A stretch of DNA of 8,009 nt from Barnesiella sp. (GTDB taxonomy: Bacteria > Bacteroidota > Bacteroidia > Bacteroidales > Muribaculaceae): NCBI GenBank assembly GCA_014801065.1, contig JAAVEX010000011.1:7321-15329 (forward strand), given 5' to 3'. Positions 5,908 through 8,009 of this stretch are shown piece after piece; position 1 is the first letter of the stretch; every line of letters starts with the position of its first letter. The notes under the pieces are model-generated. The model worked only from the letters and a program-made list of their open reading frames with translations, was not told where the DNA came from and made no database searches. The translations under genes were made by a program, and so were the position numbers.

Positions 5908-8009
5908 ATGGCAACATCCTCAAAAAAATCGGCATCAACAAAACGAACAGCCACAAGCAAAGCGAAAAAATCTGCCGCCGAAGCAGCCACCCCGAAGAAA
6001 AAAACTGCTACTCGCCGGCGGGTTTCACGCCTCGGACTGATCAAGAACGACCCCTGGCTCGATCCGTTTGCCGATGCCATCGAGGGCCGTCATGAGGATG
6101 CCATGCGCAAGGAGCGCGAACTGACCGGACCCAAAGGATCGCTCGACGAGTTTGCCAACGCCCACAATTATTTCGGACTACACCGCTCGGCCGATGGCGG
6201 ATGGACATTCCGCGAATGGGCTCCAAACGCTACGGCCATCACTCTCGTGGGTGACTTTTCCGATTGGCACCGCATGGCCCGCTACGAGCTCCACCCCATA
6301 GGCTCCGACGGAGTGTGGGAGGTGAATCTCCCCGCCGACTCGCTTCATCATGGCGACCACTACAAGCTGATCGTCAGTTGGGATGGTGGCGAAGGCGAAC
6401 GCATCCCCGCCTACGCCACCCGCGTGGTGCAGGACGAGCAGACAGCCATGTTTTCCGCTCAGGTGTGGGACCCCGAAACTCCTTACCATTGGAAAGTCAA
6501 CGATTTCCACCCCGACACACGCCCGCTGCTCATCTATGAATGTCACATCGGCATGGCTCAGGAGCGAAAAGGCGTTGGCACCTACACTGAATTCCGCGAC
6601 CTGATCCTGCCCCGCATTGCAGCCGACGGCTATAATGCTATCCAGATCATGGCCATTCAGGAACACCCCTATTATGGATCCTTCGGTTATCACGTGTCGA
6701 GTTTCTACGCCGCTTCATCCCGCTTCGGGACCCCCGACGAACTCAAATCGCTGATCGACCGCGCCCACGAGCTCGGAATCGCTGTGATCATGGATATTGT
6801 CCACAGCCATGCCGTCAAGAATGAAGTTGAAGGTCTGGGGCGCTTCGATGGCAGCTACAATCAATATTTCTACGCCGACGGCCGACGCGAACATCCCGCA
6901 TGGGACTCACTATGCTTCGACTATGGCAAAAACCAAGTGATCCACTTCCTGCTGAGCAACTGCAAATTTTGGCTTGAGGAATATCGTTTTGACGGATTCC
7001 GCTTCGACGGCGTCACCTCGATGCTTTATCTCAACCACGGACTCGGACAGGACTTCAACGGCTATCCCGACTACTACAACGGCAACCAGGATCTGAACGC
7101 CATAACATATCTGACTCTCGCCAACAAACTGATCCATCAGCTCAACCCTCAGGCCATCACAATAGCCGAGGAGATGAGCGGCATGCCCGGACTCGCTGTC
7201 CCGGTCAAAGACGGTGGCCTGGGATTCGACTACCGTATGGCAATGGGCATACCCGACTATTGGATCAAGACCCTCAAAGAGAAAAAAGATGAGGACTGGC
7301 ACCCCACATCCATATTCTGGGAACTGACCAACCGCCGATCCGACGAAAAGACCATCTCCTATGTCGAAAGTCATGACCAGGCTCTGGTGGGCGATAAAAC
7401 CATCATTTTCCGACTAATCGACGAAAAAATGTACTGGCACATGATGAAGGACGACGACGATATGACCGTGGCACGCGGTATAGCCCTCCACAAAATGATC
7501 CGTCTCGTCACAGCATCCACCATCAATGGCGGGTATCTCAACTTCATGGGCAACGAGTTCGGCCACCCCGAATGGATCGACTTCCCGCGCGAAGGCAACG
7601 GCTGGAGCTATGAATATGCACGCCGCCAATGGGATCTCGTTGACCGCAAGGAGCTGAAGTATCAATATCTCAACAACTTCGACAACGCCATGATCTCTCT
7701 GATAGCATCGACCTACAATTTCCAGGCCCTCCCCGTCACCAAACTCTGGGAGAAAGACGACGATCAGATACTGGCCTACGGACGCGGCGATCTGGTGTTC
7801 GTGTTCAACTTCCACCCCTTCAAATCGTTCAGCGACTACGGCATCCTCACCGCGCCAGGCGAATACGAACCGGTGCTTTCCACCGACAATCCCGACTTCG
7901 GAGGCTATGGAAATATCGACGAGCATATCAACCATCTCACCCAGCACGACGAGCTCTACTCTCCCCACGGCGTTGAGTGGCTCAAGCTATATCTCCCGGC
8001 CCGCTCCGC
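5908..8009 (+). CDS. glgB: 1,4-alpha-glucan (glycogen) branching enzyme, 3' end outside window
   Basis: A 700-residue open frame without a stop; by family length only a few residues are missing. It cuts alpha-1,4 glucan and rejoins the piece by an alpha-1,6 bond, making glycogen branches in the cytoplasm. After a basic extension (1-41), the homologous part starts at 'LIKNDPWLDPF' (44-54). A CBM48-like beta domain follows ('FREWAPNATAITLVGDFSDW', 101-120). The GH13 barrel has D296-I-V-H299 (region I), nucleophile D367 in 'FRFDGVTS', acid/base E421 in 'IAEEMSG', and D490 in 'VESHDQ', so the catalytic set is complete. The C-terminal beta domain runs to 'LKLYLPARS'. The sequence resembles the eukaryote-like GH13_8 branching enzymes of Bacteroidetes more than the E. 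coli type. The start is ATG 5908: an in-frame TGA at 5896-5898 closes the frame upstream, and the next ATG would remove the conserved NDPW segment. A strong promoter lies 66 bp upstream. Confidence 0.95.
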   Translation, partial: MATSSKKSASTKRTATSKAKKSAAEAATPKKKTATRRRVSRLGLIKNDPWLDPFADAIEGRHEDAMRKERELTGPKGSLDEFANAHNYFGLHRSADGGWTFREWAPNATAITLVGDFSDWHRMARYELHPIGSDGVWEVNLPADSLHHGDHYKLIVSWDGGEGERIPAYATRVVQDEQTAMFSAQVWDPETPYHWKVNDFHPDTRPLLIYECHIGMAQERKGVGTYTEFRDLILPRIAADGYNAIQIMAIQEHPYYGSFGYHVSSFYAASSRFGTPDELKSLIDRAHELGIAVIMDIVHSHAVKNEVEGLGRFDGSYNQYFYADGRREHPAWDSLCFDYGKNQVIHFLLSNCKFWLEEYRFDGFRFDGVTSMLYLNHGLGQDFNGYPDYYNGNQDLNAITYLTLANKLIHQLNPQAITIAEEMSGMPGLAVPVKDGGLGFDYRMAMGIPDYWIKTLKEKKDEDWHPTSIFWELTNRRSDEKTISYVESHDQALVGDKTIIFRLIDEKMYWHMMKDDDDMTVARGIALHKMIRLVTASTINGGYLNFMGNEFGHPEWIDFPREGNGWSYEYARRQWDLVDRKELKYQYLNNFDNAMISLIASTYNFQALPVTKLWEKDDDQILAYGRGDLVFVFNFHPFKSFSDYGILTAPGEYEPVLSTDNPDFGGYGNIDEHINHLTQHDELYSPHGVEWLKLYLPARS

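Noticed and set aside
6178..7968. Long minus-strand open frames opposite glgB (6178-6693, 6910-7374, 7414-7968)
   Set aside because: They are antisense to a complete, motif-bearing GH13 enzyme and their translations show no domain; they follow from the codon use of glgB.

Overview
The window looks like a chromosomal segment from a Bacteroidales bacterium, most likely close to the Muribaculaceae. The evidence is protein resemblance (a DUF4836-like protein, a Bacteroidetes-type ABC/FtsX pair, a Bacteroidetes-type HflX and a GlgB with the family's typical 'IKNDPW' start), promoters of the Bacteroidetes type (TTTG, 19-20 nt, TAnnTTTG), little Shine-Dalgarno sequence, and moderate-to-high GC in most genes. 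The assignment rests on recognition only; no database search was run. There are no tRNAs, rRNAs, CRISPR arrays or insertion sequences that I can see.

Layout. Bases 1-2617 hold a three-gene plus-strand cluster: the 3' end of a DUF4836-like protein, an ABC ATPase 16 bp downstream, and an FtsX-type permease that overlaps the ATPase in an ATGA junction. After 52 bp comes hflX (2670-3896), the ribosome-associated GTPase. A 180-bp gap with a 16-bp palindrome and a -7 box leads to a small AT-rich membrane protein gene (4077-4343). The gap between that gene and a convergent minus-strand family-4 glycosyltransferase (4532-5725) holds two strong hairpins back to back and a short terminator for the minus strand. 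The glycosyltransferase and the glycogen branching enzyme gene glgB (5908 to the window end, lacking only its last few codons) are transcribed divergently from a 182-bp region in which both promoters can be read at near-consensus.

How the genes relate. The ABC ATPase and permease form one transporter, and the DUF4836-like protein is probably its operon partner, of unknown role. hflX, the small membrane protein, the glycosyltransferase and glgB look like independent units. Most of the window is ordinary core genome. The points that deserve a second look are the lysine-rich extension on GlgB, the nearly leaderless glycosyltransferase promoter, the long strand-biased hairpin at 4403-4471, the palindrome over the promoter of the small membrane protein gene, and the missing switch histidine in the ABC ATPase.
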